A DNA stretch of 61,105 nt, taken from assembly GCA_001784565.1 (NCBI GenBank), contig MFRL01000064.1:1-61105 (forward strand), given 5' to 3'. This DNA is from Candidatus Melainabacteria bacterium GWF2_37_15 (GTDB taxonomy: Bacteria; Cyanobacteriota; Vampirovibrionia; Gastranaerophilales; UBA9971). The position numbers and the translations under genes were made by a program. Positions 10,501 through 18,593 of the stretch are shown piece by piece; positions within the stretch are counted from its first letter, which is position 1, and every line of letters begins with the position of its first letter. The notes beneath the pieces are model-generated. The model made no database searches and was not told the DNA's origin. It saw only the letters and a program-made list of their open reading frames with translations.

Positions 10501-13037
10501 TACCTATTGATCCGAATACTATGGATGTTACACAGGTCACTAACCTGTATAATTCTGTCAAAAAATACATAACCAGCCTTGATACTGAATATAGTGATAA
10601 TAGAATCTCTGAAAGCGAATTAATAAAAAAATACAAATCACTTGGACTATCTGATAACATTGCAAAAGATGTCATGGCGTCTCAGGATGCAAATAGTGAC
10701 GGATATTTAGACCTAATAGAATGGCTAAATACCAGTTTACAATTTGATGCAAATCACACAGGGATACTGGATTTCAATGAATTAATGAATTTGTACCAGA
10801 CAGCTACCGGAATAGAGTTAAATGCCACTGATGCTAACATTAAACAGCAACAGACTATGTATAACTCTGCATTAACAGCTATGAATACATACGATCTTAA
10901 CAGTGACAAAAGGATGTCCGGTACGGAATTCAAAAAATGGTTATCAGCCAGCTTTGGAATGACAGATAGTATGGCGAGCCAGGTTGTTAGTAATTATGAT
11001 TCCTTGATTGGAAATGGTGATGGGGAATTTGACGTCCTGGAATTAACAAAAGCTTTAGTAGATTTTGATGTAAATGGTAATGGCGTCTGGGACAAAGATG
11101 AAAAATTGAATTTCGTTGATAATGCATTACCACATATTGATTTAGGTGGTGTAAACGGAACTAACGTAACACAATATTCGAGTTTGTTAAGCTTCACAAC
11201 CTCTAAAACAAGCGCTTATGGCGGCGGTGATAATGAATTAACCGGTGCAGAATTTAAAAAATGGTTGGGAAGTGCCTATGCACTTACAGATGATATAGCA
11301 AACCAGGTAGTAAGCCATTATGATACGAGTGGAAATGGCCAGATGGATACATTGGAATTAGCACAGGCCATGATTGCACTTAATACAAACAATAATGGCA
11401 CATGGGATAATGATGAAAGACTGAATTTCATTGATAACGCCTTACCGTCCATTGATTTAGGCGGGGTAGATGCAAACAATGTCACGCAATATTGGAGCTT
11501 ATTCAGCTTCGCATTTGATAGAATAAAATCTAATGGGGGCGGTGATTATAAATTAACAAGCGCAGAGTTCAAAACCTGGTTAGGCGGCGCTTATGGACTC
11601 ACAAATGAAATGACAGATCAGGTAATCAGCTATTATGATACAAATGGCGATGAAATGATGGATGTTATGGAATTAACTCAGGCTATGATTTCGGTTAATG
11701 CAAACTCTAATGGTGCATGGGACAACGATGAAAGGCTAAATTTCTTTGATAATGCAATGGAATCCATAAATTTAGGCGGCGTAGACAGCAATAATCTTAA
11801 GCAATATTGGAGTTTATTTAATTTTGCCATTGAAAAAGTAAAAACATATGGGAACGGTGACAATAAATTAACCAATGTAGAGCTCAAAAAATGGCTTGGA
11901 AGTGTTTATGCTTTAACAGATGAAATGGCTGACCAGGCAATTAGCTACTATGATACAGATGGTGATAGTCAGGTGGATGCGCTGGAATTAACCCAGGCAT
12001 TGCAAAATGTTGACGCAAACGCTAATGGTATATGGGATAATGATGAAAGGCTGAATTTCTTTGATAACGCCTTACCATCTATCGATTTAGGCGGTGTTGG
12101 TTCTGATAATGTCACGCAGTATTGGAAATTATATAATTATGCAATCACTTGTATTAAAACTGCTGACCTGAACTTTAACAGAAATTTATCCCAGAGCGAA
12201 TATCGTTTATACCTTGAAAAACAGGGGATACCGAATTATATAGCTGATGCAGCTCTTAGTGCTTATGATACTAACAAAGACGGTGAAATGGATGCACTAG
12301 AATTTACAAAAGCTCTTACAAACTTTGATCATAACCAGAATGGTGTATGGGACTTTGATGAAAAGATGGATTTCTACGAAGCTAACTCCGGCGTAACATT
12401 AAATGCGGATTCAACTAATAATACTCAGTACACTAAGTTATTTGCTAAAGCCTCAGCTTTTGTTAACCCGTTGGATCTTGATAAAAATAAAGGCTACAGC
12501 GCTGATGAATACAAGGTATACCTTAAAAAGCAAGGATTACCGGAATACTTAGCAGACGGTATGTTGTCCCTTTATGATTTTAATAAGGATGGAATGATAG
12601 ATATTATAGAACAAACCAGGGCTTATATAGACTTAGATATAAATAAATCAGGAGCAATTGAATTTGATGAGCTTATGAATTATAACAAAAAGCTTGCCGG
12701 TGCAACCGGGTATAATTTTAGTTTTACTGCAGACTTAAATAATACATATCAGCTTAACAAAATTTATACCAGCCAGCTTGCGACTTTAAAAACAAGAGAT
12801 TCAAACTATGACCGTACACTTCAGGCGTCAGAGTATGAACGTGCGCTTATTGCTGCCGGATTTACAGCAGCAGAAGCTTCAACTATGGCAGTAAATGCTG
12901 TTGCACAATACGATTTTAATCATGATGGCGGAATTGATGTATTCGAATGGATGGACACAGTATTAAGATTTGATGTAAACAAAAATGGAGTCCTTGATAC
13001 AGCTGAAAAAACCAGCTTTTACAATAGTATGAAATAA
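7581..13037 (+). CDS. Giant EF-hand calcium-binding repeat protein
   Basis: An AAGGGGAAT site precedes the ATG. The 1818 residues consist almost entirely of about 17 tandem modules of ~105 residues. A typical module holds an EF-loop followed by a 'SADEYKxYLKxxGLPxYxADxAL' helix, a second loop of the YDxNxDGxxDxLE type with an EWMKAY-like helix, and a third loop (FDxNxNGVLEFNEE) followed by a spacer with QYxxLY. Many loops keep Asp at 1/3/5, Gly at 6 and Glu at 12. Several first loops are degenerate (for example YGGGDNELTGAEF), especially in modules 12-14, which are also the most alike. No signal peptide, transmembrane helix or catalytic domain is seen. It probably chelates many calcium ions; location and partners are unknown. 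Confidence 0.9.
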   Translation: MGLPINFLNILNLYNIRDFSEFSGTDAYTIDDNVSIFFSSLENVAGNPVDGQISLAEYNKFLKLVNLPSYMSNGFFNTFDANDDGIITNEEFSNGLSSFDSNNNDTLDWNEGINIYNSFSNADIPSDITFTQYSNFLSTSQGAINFYDKNADGKIDSSEYTTILKNMGLDDSGATAGNLIDLYDRDNDNAINFEEFFLQNLQWDTNEDGVIEFDEGEAGELINNLPWYLRPSDSFTAIQKMVSSLIKSYDKDANKELSRDEFMNYMVKTAYFPKSMAEEIWSAHSSGDSLSFDSLVSLYEGFDSNNDDEMKYGELISFINSFSNIQIDSAAISETQYTGLYKLGAQAIKGYDGDGDGEISVDEYRAAIKQAETSYKNAGKELPEGFGQHMAENFVRLFDMDKTGTVSILEIINQYALSDSNKDGAVSSGEFLNMQERIEDKTLWNNVNEEFITNGDKDYDKALSLTELQNVLVTKGLPKYIAENAFTLFDSNQDAKLSRLELMEAFSRYDNSTVNTDYIEGETGEDYTLYTGNSNQVLDADEKLAMYEDLSGIAYTPDPAKRAQYEKILASSQELIKNYDMYKDGVLSADEYKKHFKAIGLPDYLADAIISAHDVSGDGSFDLLENLKLMLDYDLNQNGTLEFNEEFTLYDNLTGVGLNITEENKLQYSKLYTTVKNFLSASDISSNQVLNRDGSLQIDELAKYFISKGLPQDYADMALAAYDVNTDGGLDILEWMKAYAEFDVDGDGNIGESEELAFFDHIAGTDLSGITDSQMYAKIEDAASLLIQTYDKSDNNKKLSEAELIERMKSLGLPDYIAGEALEAFDLNADGGVDKLEWMKAYTGVDHNQNGVLEFNEELELYSNLSSSGLISASADDLKQYSTIYNSLKKFMTLRDDTTDRILNADELKDYFTQLELPEYMATEAVKLYDKNGDNGLDIYEWMLPNIEFDINKNGILEFNEVMGMNGVIADPDLPIDPNTMDVTQVTNLYNSVKKYITSLDTEYSDNRISESELIKKYKSLGLSDNIAKDVMASQDANSDGYLDLIEWLNTSLQFDANHTGILDFNELMNLYQTATGIELNATDANIKQQQTMYNSALTAMNTYDLNSDKRMSGTEFKKWLSASFGMTDSMASQVVSNYDSLIGNGDGEFDVLELTKALVDFDVNGNGVWDKDEKLNFVDNALPHIDLGGVNGTNVTQYSSLLSFTTSKTSAYGGGDNELTGAEFKKWLGSAYALTDDIANQVVSHYDTSGNGQMDTLELAQAMIALNTNNNGTWDNDERLNFIDNALPSIDLGGVDANNVTQYWSLFSFAFDRIKSNGGGDYKLTSAEFKTWLGGAYGLTNEMTDQVISYYDTNGDEMMDVMELTQAMISVNANSNGAWDNDERLNFFDNAMESINLGGVDSNNLKQYWSLFNFAIEKVKTYGNGDNKLTNVELKKWLGSVYALTDEMADQAISYYDTDGDSQVDALELTQALQNVDANANGIWDNDERLNFFDNALPSIDLGGVGSDNVTQYWKLYNYAITCIKTADLNFNRNLSQSEYRLYLEKQGIPNYIADAALSAYDTNKDGEMDALEFTKALTNFDHNQNGVWDFDEKMDFYEANSGVTLNADSTNNTQYTKLFAKASAFVNPLDLDKNKGYSADEYKVYLKKQGLPEYLADGMLSLYDFNKDGMIDIIEQTRAYIDLDINKSGAIEFDELMNYNKKLAGATGYNFSFTADLNNTYQLNKIYTSQLATLKTRDSNYDRTLQASEYERALIAAGFTAAEASTMAVNAVAQYDFNHDGGIDVFEWMDTVLRFDVNKNGVLDTAEKTSFYNSMK
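7700..13030. repeat. ~315-bp coding repeats (about 17) of the EF-hand gene
   Basis: Each unit encodes ~105 residues with three EF-loops. Units near 11220, 11535 and 11840 are the most similar to one another: all encode a G-G/N-G-D-N/Y-x-L-T start, a KxWLG motif and a WDNDERLNFxDNA block. This suggests recent local duplication there. Confidence 0.8.
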
Positions 13038-13064
13038 AATGCCAGGAAAGGTTATTAAACTTAT

Positions 13065-13724
13065 ATGTTTAAACGTTTTACAAAAAAAATTATTCGTAAC
13101 GGTATAAAAAATATACTTACCGGGGATGATTCCCTCTCTATCGATGGTGAACAACGGGTTATAAAGGAAGAAATTAACAAACAAGCCCGTGAAGTCCTTA
13201 AAAACGCAATAGATAAACCTGAAATACTGCTTGATTTTATAAAATCAAAAGGGACCCAAATTGTAAAATCTAAGCATATACATAAAATTCTCTTGCTTTT
13301 CGGTGAAACTGAAGGGTTTATTACACCAATGAAAGGGATAAAAGCCCTGTTATTCACAACCGTTATTAATATGTTTTCCCCGGTTAAGTTGAAAGCAGGG
13401 TTTAGTACGCCTGCAATTTTCGCATTAAATGATGAGCCGGTGAATATCTACATATTAGCCCATCAATTTCACCTCTGGCTGTCTTATATAAACAATCTTC
13501 CAGGATTTGAGGAAAGAACACTGTATAATTTTAAAAATTTCTGGAAGCAGGGGCATCAATCACAAGATGTATCATATCTTTCCGTTGATGAGATATTCTC
13601 GTTGAAAGACATAATAGCAAGGGAACTTGAGGCACTGAGTTTTGTGAAGGAACTTGGCAGGGAATTTGAGGGACAGAAAAAATCCATTAAAAAGCTTAGG
13701 GAAGGTGGAAGTGTGAATTTGTAG
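13065..13724 (+). CDS. Unknown 219-aa protein following the EF-hand giant
   Basis: It begins 27 bp after the EF-hand gene and probably shares its transcript; AGGAAAGG lies upstream of the ATG. It is largely helical, basic at both ends, with hydrophobic segments at ~92-108 (KALLFTTVINMFSPVKL) and ~128-142 (INIYILAHQFHLWLSYI region) and a charged C-terminal coil. No domain is recognised. Conserved adjacency to the calcium-binding giant in other genomes would suggest a helper or anchoring role, but this is speculation. Confidence 0.65.
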   Translation: MFKRFTKKIIRNGIKNILTGDDSLSIDGEQRVIKEEINKQAREVLKNAIDKPEILLDFIKSKGTQIVKSKHIHKILLLFGETEGFITPMKGIKALLFTTVINMFSPVKLKAGFSTPAIFALNDEPVNIYILAHQFHLWLSYINNLPGFEERTLYNFKNFWKQGHQSQDVSYLSVDEIFSLKDIIARELEALSFVKELGREFEGQKKSIKKLREGGSVNL

Positions 13725-13803
13725 AAGAATATTGGTAGTGGTTGAAAAGTAACTGATTTTTGTCAAAAATAATAAAAAATTTTAAATTTATAAGGCCTTT
13801 TCC

Positions 13804-14103
13804 TCATACATATATAACCTCGCTAAGAATATATTTTTCCAATGCAGGATGAATACCTTTCTTAGAAACAAGGTCAATTTTTTTATTAAAAATTTTGCTT
13901 AAAAACATTTGCATTCCGCAAAATTTAATTACACCAACAGAATGCCCTCTTTTTAAAGTGACAAGAACATCTATATCACTATTTTCAGTTTGCTCATTTC
14001 TTGCATAAGAGCCAAATACTCCTAATTCCTCGACAGAATATTCTTTTTCAAGGATAGGCTTTACTTCTTTTAGTTTTTCAATGATATTTTCAAGCTCGGA
14101 CAT
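13804..14103 (-). CDS. MNT/MntA-type minimal nucleotidyltransferase
   Basis: The 99-aa protein (MSELENI...) carries the Pol-beta superfamily signature GSYARNEQTENSDIDVLV, i.e. GSxAR followed by DxD metal-binding aspartates. The C-terminal ~50 residues fit the small DUF4111/NTP_transf_2 fold. Such proteins are usually the antitoxin or AMP-transferring half of HEPN-MNT modules. No HEPN partner is adjacent here, so it may be solitary. A longer in-frame extension upstream exists, but it overlaps the divergent ugd start region. The ATG at 14103 has TATAAT-like sequence just upstream but no clear Shine-Dalgarno, so a very short leader is possible. Confidence 0.8.
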   Translation of the reverse strand: MSELENIIEKLKEVKPILEKEYSVEELGVFGSYARNEQTENSDIDVLVTLKRGHSVGVIKFCGMQMFLSKIFNKKIDLVSKKGIHPALEKYILSEVIYV

Positions 14104-14191
14104 GTTATAAATTATACCATTATATAATAGGACAGCACATAATTTTTTAAGTATAATAATTTCATTCTTAGGAATAATCAGGAGAAGAAAA

Positions 14192-15517
14192 ATGAGAATT
14201 TGCGTTATAGGAACTGGATATGTCGGGCTTGTGGCCGGAACCTGTCTTGCTGAAATGGGTAATGACGTTATATGCGTAGACAATAACGAAGAAAAAATCA
14301 AGGAACTCCGTCAGGGTAAGGTTCCTATTTACGAACCGGGGCTTGAAGAACTTATAATTTCAAATACACGTGAGGGAAGGCTGGTATTTTCCACTGACCT
14401 TGACTCAGCAGTAAAAAATTCCTTAATTTGCTTTATAGCAGTCGGAACTCCGCAGGGTGATGACGGTTCAGCCGATCTGCAATATGTGTTTAAAGTTGCA
14501 GAAGAAATAGCAAAATCAATGGATGAATATAAAGTTGTTGTAAATAAAAGCACTGTGCCGGTCGGTACAGCTCAAAAAGTCACAGAACACATTAAGTCAT
14601 TTACTTCCTGCGATTTTGATGTGGTGTCTAACCCGGAATTCCTGAAACAGGGCGCTGCTGTGGATGATTTCCTTAAGCCTGACAGGATAATAATTGGCTC
14701 TGATTCCCAGAAAGCCACGGAAATTATGCAGGAAGTTTACAGTCCGTTCTTAAGAACAGGAAACCCTATCATTATTATGGATGTTAAATCCGCTGAAATG
14801 GCTAAATATGCGGCAAATTCATTTCTTGCAACTAAAATTTCATTTATAAACGAGCTTGCCAATATTTGCGAGAAAGTAGGCGCAGATGTCGAGCAGGTAA
14901 GGATTGGTATGAGTACTGACAGAAGAATAGGCAGTCAATTCCTTTTCCCTGGCCTGGGTTACGGTGGTTCATGCTTTCCAAAAGATGTAAAAGCCCTTAT
15001 AAAAATTGCTCAGGATAATATTATCCCCTGCGGAATACTTAAAGCAGCTGATGAAACCAACAGCACACAGCGGAAAATCTTTATAGAGAGGATTTTTAAC
15101 TATTTTAACAATGATGTAAAGGGTAAAACATTTGCGCTGTGGGGGCTGGCATTTAAGCCAAGAACAAATGATATGAGGGAAGCGCCCGCTATAACTATCA
15201 TAAATACCCTTCTGGAAAAAGGTGCAAGCATAATAGCCTACGATCCTAAGGCAACTGACGAAGCAAAAAGAATTTTTGGTAATACTATCACTTATGTTAC
15301 TAGCAGCTATGATGCTTTGATTGGCGCGGATGCTTTGATTCTGGCTACTGAGTGGAATGAATTCCGGCGGCCTGACTTTGAAAGAATTAAAAAATCACTT
15401 AAAAATCCTGTAATATTTGACGGCAGAAACCAATATGACGTGAAAAGAATGCAGGAAAGAGGATTCGATTACATTTGCGTAGGGAAAAGAACCGAAAAAC
15501 AGACAGCTAAGGTTTGA
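14192..15517 (+). CDS. ugd: UDP-glucose 6-dehydrogenase
   Basis: The enzyme oxidises UDP-glucose to UDP-glucuronate with two NAD+, supplying acidic sugars for envelope polysaccharide. The N-terminal Rossmann motif is GTGYVGLVAGTCLAEMG. The central domain holds the substrate-binding KxxAEMAKYAANSFLATKISF block. The catalytic cysteine sits in GGSCFPKD (~260), followed by the C-terminal UDP-binding domain. Length 441 is usual for the family. CAGGAG lies upstream of the ATG. The stop is 5 bp before galT, implying co-transcription and a shared nucleotide-sugar role. Confidence 0.96.
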   Translation: MRICVIGTGYVGLVAGTCLAEMGNDVICVDNNEEKIKELRQGKVPIYEPGLEELIISNTREGRLVFSTDLDSAVKNSLICFIAVGTPQGDDGSADLQYVFKVAEEIAKSMDEYKVVVNKSTVPVGTAQKVTEHIKSFTSCDFDVVSNPEFLKQGAAVDDFLKPDRIIIGSDSQKATEIMQEVYSPFLRTGNPIIIMDVKSAEMAKYAANSFLATKISFINELANICEKVGADVEQVRIGMSTDRRIGSQFLFPGLGYGGSCFPKDVKALIKIAQDNIIPCGILKAADETNSTQRKIFIERIFNYFNNDVKGKTFALWGLAFKPRTNDMREAPAITIINTLLEKGASIIAYDPKATDEAKRIFGNTITYVTSSYDALIGADALILATEWNEFRRPDFERIKKSLKNPVIFDGRNQYDVKRMQERGFDYICVGKRTEKQTAKV

Positions 15518-15522
15518 TTTAG

Positions 15523-16536
15523 ATGCCTGAAATGAGAAGAAACCCAATTACGGGTGAGTGGGCAATAATAGCCACAGAAAGAGCAAAACGACCATACAAT
15601 CATACTTTTGACGAAGATGTTTTCATAAGCGGAAATGCTCATGATTCTACGTGCTGTTTTTGTTACGGTAATGAACACACAACACCGCCGGAAGTACTTA
15701 CTTATCGGGAAAAGCCTAATGCTTCCAATATGTCCGGCTGGACGTTGAGGGTAGTTACAAATAAATTTTCCGCACTTAGCCCTGATGGTGAGTTTAATAT
15801 CACAAATGATGGATCATTGAAGTCTTTTACTTATGCAAGAGGCAATGCTGACGTTGTTATTGAATCACCGCACCATACTTTAAACACAGCCCTGTTTCCT
15901 TTGCCACAAATTAAGCTTGTTTTAAAGGCATACAGAGAAAGGTATATTGCTTTAGCGAAAGATCCATTAATACAATATATAGCAATCTTTAAAAATAATG
16001 GCATTGAAGCAGGCGCAACTCTTTCCCACCCGCACAGCCAGATTATTGCTACGCCTGTTGTTCCTCCGGTTATTGAGTATGAAATTGCCGGTGCTAAAAA
16101 ATATTTTAAAGACAATAATCGGTGTGTATACTGCGATATGATTGAGGATGAGCTAAAAGATGGTTCTAGGGTTATATATGAAAACGAGGAATTCCTTTCG
16201 TTTGCGCCGTATGCGTCTAAATCGCCGTTTGAAACGTGGGTGATGCCTAAATTCCACAGCAGTTGTTATGAGGATTTAACCAACAGCCAGCTTAAAAGTC
16301 TTGCGCAGGTGTGGAAAATTACTTTATACAAGATTTATAAAGGGTTGGATAACCCACCATATAACTATTACATCCATACTTCACCAACGCAGCAGGACAC
16401 TAAAAAATTCTATCACTGGCATATGGAACTGATCCCAAAAATGACAGTATTAGCGGGTTTTGAGCTTGGTACAGGGATGTGCATAAATATAGCAGTACCT
16501 GAGCATAGCGCTGAGTATTTGAGGGAAGTAATTTAG
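15523..16536 (+). CDS. galT: Galactose-1-phosphate uridylyltransferase
   Basis: It transfers UMP from UDP-glucose to galactose-1-phosphate in the Leloir pathway, linking to the UDP-glucose pool used by ugd. The family start RRNPITGEWAIIATERAKRP, the zinc CxxC (CCFCYGNE) and the active-site HPH at ~169-171 (SHPHSQII, with the uridylylated histidine) are all present. A second HIT-like half follows, with YHWHMELIP near residue 300. Length 337 is typical. galK and galE are not in the window, so an ADP- or other NDP-specific relative is also possible. Confidence 0.92.
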   Translation: MPEMRRNPITGEWAIIATERAKRPYNHTFDEDVFISGNAHDSTCCFCYGNEHTTPPEVLTYREKPNASNMSGWTLRVVTNKFSALSPDGEFNITNDGSLKSFTYARGNADVVIESPHHTLNTALFPLPQIKLVLKAYRERYIALAKDPLIQYIAIFKNNGIEAGATLSHPHSQIIATPVVPPVIEYEIAGAKKYFKDNNRCVYCDMIEDELKDGSRVIYENEEFLSFAPYASKSPFETWVMPKFHSSCYEDLTNSQLKSLAQVWKITLYKIYKGLDNPPYNYYIHTSPTQQDTKKFYHWHMELIPKMTVLAGFELGTGMCINIAVPEHSAEYLREVI

Positions 16537-16888
16537 TTAGCTTTTGTCTTATTAAAAAATAAATTTCTGAATTTATTTTTTATAAAAAAATTTCTTTATA
16601 ATTTAAAAATTTAATTTTTTTATATATCTTATTATACCATATTTTAATTAATATCTCAAGATCATATGGCGAGAATTGATTACTGGCAAGAGTTTTGCCA
16701 AATGGAGTAAGGAGAGAAAATCCTCTTTTTTACATAATTTTTCATTTTGGATTATCAGAAATTGTTGTTAAAAGTCAGTTTTTTTTCTTATATTTTTTTA
16801 TAAAAAAGCAGTCAAATTTTAGCCAAAATTCCGTTTAGATTCAGTCAAAATTGAGCTGTTTCGGATTATCAGAAATTTTTTAATAGGA
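16537..16888. other. AT-rich intergenic stretch with short direct repeats
   Basis: No gene is seen. TGGCAA/TTGCCA forms a small hairpin near 16686-16702. AGGA/TCCT followed by CTTTTTT near 16712-16733 resembles a weak terminator for the ugd-galT operon. The 15-mer GGATTATCAGAAATT occurs twice, at 16749-16763 and 16863-16877. Confidence 0.5.
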
Positions 16889-17056
16889 CAGGGCTGTTCA
16901 ATTCCAACACTGCATGTAAACTGTGGGTCAAAGGCTCACTTAGACAGATTCTCACGTCGGGCGAAAAAACAGCCCTATCGCTTTCATTCCTGATAACTTG
17001 CTCGCCCTCCTCAGAAAGACATTCGGAGCTGGTTGGTGTTTGTATTGAACAACCCT
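16889..17056. repeat. Interspersed repeat copy A (MITE/REP-like)
   Basis: It shares with 34496-34690 the blocks AAACTGTGGGTC, CACTTAGA[C/T]AGATTCTCACGTC-GGGCGAAAA, TTCATTCCTGAT and CCCTCCTCAGAA[A/T]GACA, in the same order and orientation. Its ends form an inverted repeat (AGGGCTGTTCAAT at the left, ATTGAACAACCCT at the right), and an internal AACAGCCCT mirrors the left end. No transposase is encoded. Confidence 0.75.
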
Positions 17057-17064
17057 GCAATTTT

Positions 17065-17331
17065 TTAAACCTTTACTGCAAAAGATTTAGCACGTTCTTT
17101 TGCCATTTTTTCTAAACCTGGCTCCATTGCATTTGAGGCCATGTAAGTAAATTCTGCCAATAATTTTTGTCGTATAAGATCGTTCTCTGCCTGATGAGCC
17201 GCAAAAACTGGCATTTTACCTGATGCGGCGGTCGTAGCATTTCCTAATGCTGCGTTAGGAATCTGCTGTGTTAATGCGAATTCACTATTTGAAATTCTGT
17301 TCATGTTTCCCATTAAATCTACTGCGCACAT
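17065..17331 (-). CDS. Small unknown protein (88 aa)
   Basis: AAGGTAAT lies about 7 bases upstream of the ATG and supports this start over internal methionines at 7 and 10. The product is alanine- and methionine-rich with a helical, charged C-terminus ending RAKSFAVKV. No signal peptide or known domain is seen. The end resembles that of the next upstream small ORF (VKRSFTLHI), so the two may be divergent relatives. Repeat copy A lies immediately downstream. Confidence 0.6.
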   Translation of the reverse strand: MCAVDLMGNMNRISNSEFALTQQIPNAALGNATTAASGKMPVFAAHQAENDLIRQKLLAEFTYMASNAMEPGLEKMAKERAKSFAVKV

Positions 17332-17400
17332 GTTTTATTACCTTATTTACCTTATACATGAATAAAAACATTCTGATTGAAAAAATTGCTGGTAATTAAT

Positions 17401-17574
17401 TTATATATGCAGTGTAAAAGATCGTTTTACAGCTCCATTAGCCATCTTTGTGGTGGATTTAAGCATTTCAGTTGTTGCCTGGCAGCCGAAAATCGAGCTT
17501 TGCTGGTCTGCGTTAAGCTTCTTTTCAAAGGATGCAGGTTTACTGATGATTGATTTGGCAACAGGGTTAATCAT
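17401..17574 (-). CDS. Possible small protein (57 aa)
   Basis: The open frame runs from ATG at 17574 and encodes MINPVAKSIISKPASFEKKL... ending VKRSFTLHI. The ribosome site is weak. Composition (Ala/Ser/Lys, amphipathic) and the R/K-S-F-x-[LV] end resemble the 88-aa neighbour downstream. It lies between that gene and crcB and may share the neighbour's transcript. Coding status is uncertain. Confidence 0.45.
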   Translation of the reverse strand: MINPVAKSIISKPASFEKKLNADQQSSIFGCQATTEMLKSTTKMANGAVKRSFTLHI

Positions 17575-17632
17575 TATACTTATATAAACGCTAATTTATG
17601 CATGAAATTTACTTTTTTGTAATAATAATAAA

Positions 17633-18019
17633 ATGATACAAAACCTTTTATCAATTGCAGCTGGCGGCGCGATAGGAGCGATTTTACGGTTTTTAATGTG
17701 TGAAGCTACATTTAAAATCACAGGAATTGCTTATCCTTTGGGCACAATACTCGTGAACCTTACAGGCTGCTTCTTTATCGGCCTGATTTGGGGTGTATTC
17801 AGCATTTTTGAAGCTGGCAATACTACGAAACTCTTTATCTTTACCGGTTTGTTGGGCGCATTTACCACATTTTCAACATTTGCGCTGGAAAATTTTTATT
17901 TAATCAGGAATGGAGAAATCCAGCAATTTGCCTTTAATGTTTTAATAAGCAATATAGGTGGCATCCTTTTGGTTTTTGCTGGATTCTATGTTGCAAAAAT
18001 ACTTGCTTATAAGTATTGA
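17633..18019 (+). CDS. crcB: Fluoride channel CrcB/Fluc
   Basis: This 128-aa, four-helix protein exports fluoride as a dual-topology dimer. The N-terminal GGAIGAILRF motif, the pore asparagine in VNLTGCFFIGL and the sodium-site/phenylalanine-track segment TTFSTFALEN are present. Length is normal. No clear Shine-Dalgarno sequence precedes the ATG. I looked for a fluoride riboswitch in the ~55 bp upstream and saw none. rpsP follows 48 bp downstream in the same direction. Confidence 0.93.
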   Translation: MIQNLLSIAAGGAIGAILRFLMCEATFKITGIAYPLGTILVNLTGCFFIGLIWGVFSIFEAGNTTKLFIFTGLLGAFTTFSTFALENFYLIRNGEIQQFAFNVLISNIGGILLVFAGFYVAKILAYKY

Positions 18020-18067
18020 TTGTGTTAACTATATAACAATATTACTATACTAGGAGAAATCTCGAAC

Positions 18068-18532
18068 ATGCTAAAAATTCGTCTTAAAAGACTTGGATCA
18101 AAGAAAAACCCAATATATAGAGTAATAGTTATTGATGGAAGAGAAAAAAGAGAAGGCCGGGCTTTAGAAGAGCTTGGACATTACAATCCAAGAAGAAAAG
18201 AATTAAAACTGGACAAGGTAAAAGCTTTAGGTTGGGTAAAAAATGGTGCACAGCCTACAGATACAGTTAAGTATTTAATTGATAACAGTGACGATGCTGG
18301 AAGCCTTGTAAGAAAACAAGTTGTAGAAGAAAAATTATCTAAAAAAGCAAAAGCTAAACAGGAAGCTGAAGAAAAAGCCAAAGTAGAAGCAAAAGCTAAA
18401 GCTGAAGAAGAAGCGAAAGCCAAAAAAGAAGCTGAAGCCCAGGCTCAAAAAGAAGCTGCAGAAAAAGCTGAAGCTGAAGTTAAAGTTGAAGAAGTTAAAA
18501 CAGAAGAAGCTGAACCAGCAGCTGCTGAATAG
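18068..18532 (+). CDS. rpsP: 30S ribosomal protein S16 with long Ala/Lys/Glu tail
   Basis: Residues 1-80 are canonical S16, with [18 protein letters not shown] at the start and a [13 protein letters not shown] segment. The remaining ~70 residues are an almost pure Ala/Lys/Glu helix-forming tail ([17 protein letters not shown]...). S16 is normally 75-100 aa, so the tail roughly doubles it. TAGGAGAAAT precedes the ATG. No rimM, trmD or rplS follows, unlike the common operon. A strong terminator follows the stop. Confidence 0.95.
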   Translation: MLKIRLKRLGSKKNPIYRVIVIDGREKREGRALEELGHYNPRRKELKLDKVKALGWVKNGAQPTDTVKYLIDNSDDAGSLVRKQVVEEKLSKKAKAKQEAEEKAKVEAKAKAEEEAKAKKEAEAQAQKEAAEKAEAEVKVEEVKTEEAEPAAAE

Positions 18533-18549
18533 CAAAAATAAAATATTAA

Positions 18550-18584
18550 AAGAGAGTCGGTATTTCAACCGACTCTCTTTTTTG
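18550..18584 (+). terminator. Rho-independent terminator of rpsP
   Basis: AGAGAGTCGGT pairs with ACCGACTCTCT over an ATTTCA loop, followed by a T-run. It is close to symmetric, so it may also serve the convergent gene at 18594. Confidence 0.92.
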
Positions 18585-18593
18585 TGTAAAACA

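Noticed and set aside
14104..14301. Longer N-terminus of the nucleotidyltransferase
   Set aside because: It would run antisense through the start of ugd, and the family begins near the chosen ATG.
16869..17060. Minus-strand 63-codon frame across repeat copy A
   Set aside because: It lies wholly within the interspersed repeat, has no ribosome site, and the matching frame is not kept in copy B.
17575..17632. Fluoride riboswitch upstream of crcB
   Set aside because: The ~55-bp upstream segment is AT-rich and shows no matching pseudoknot core.
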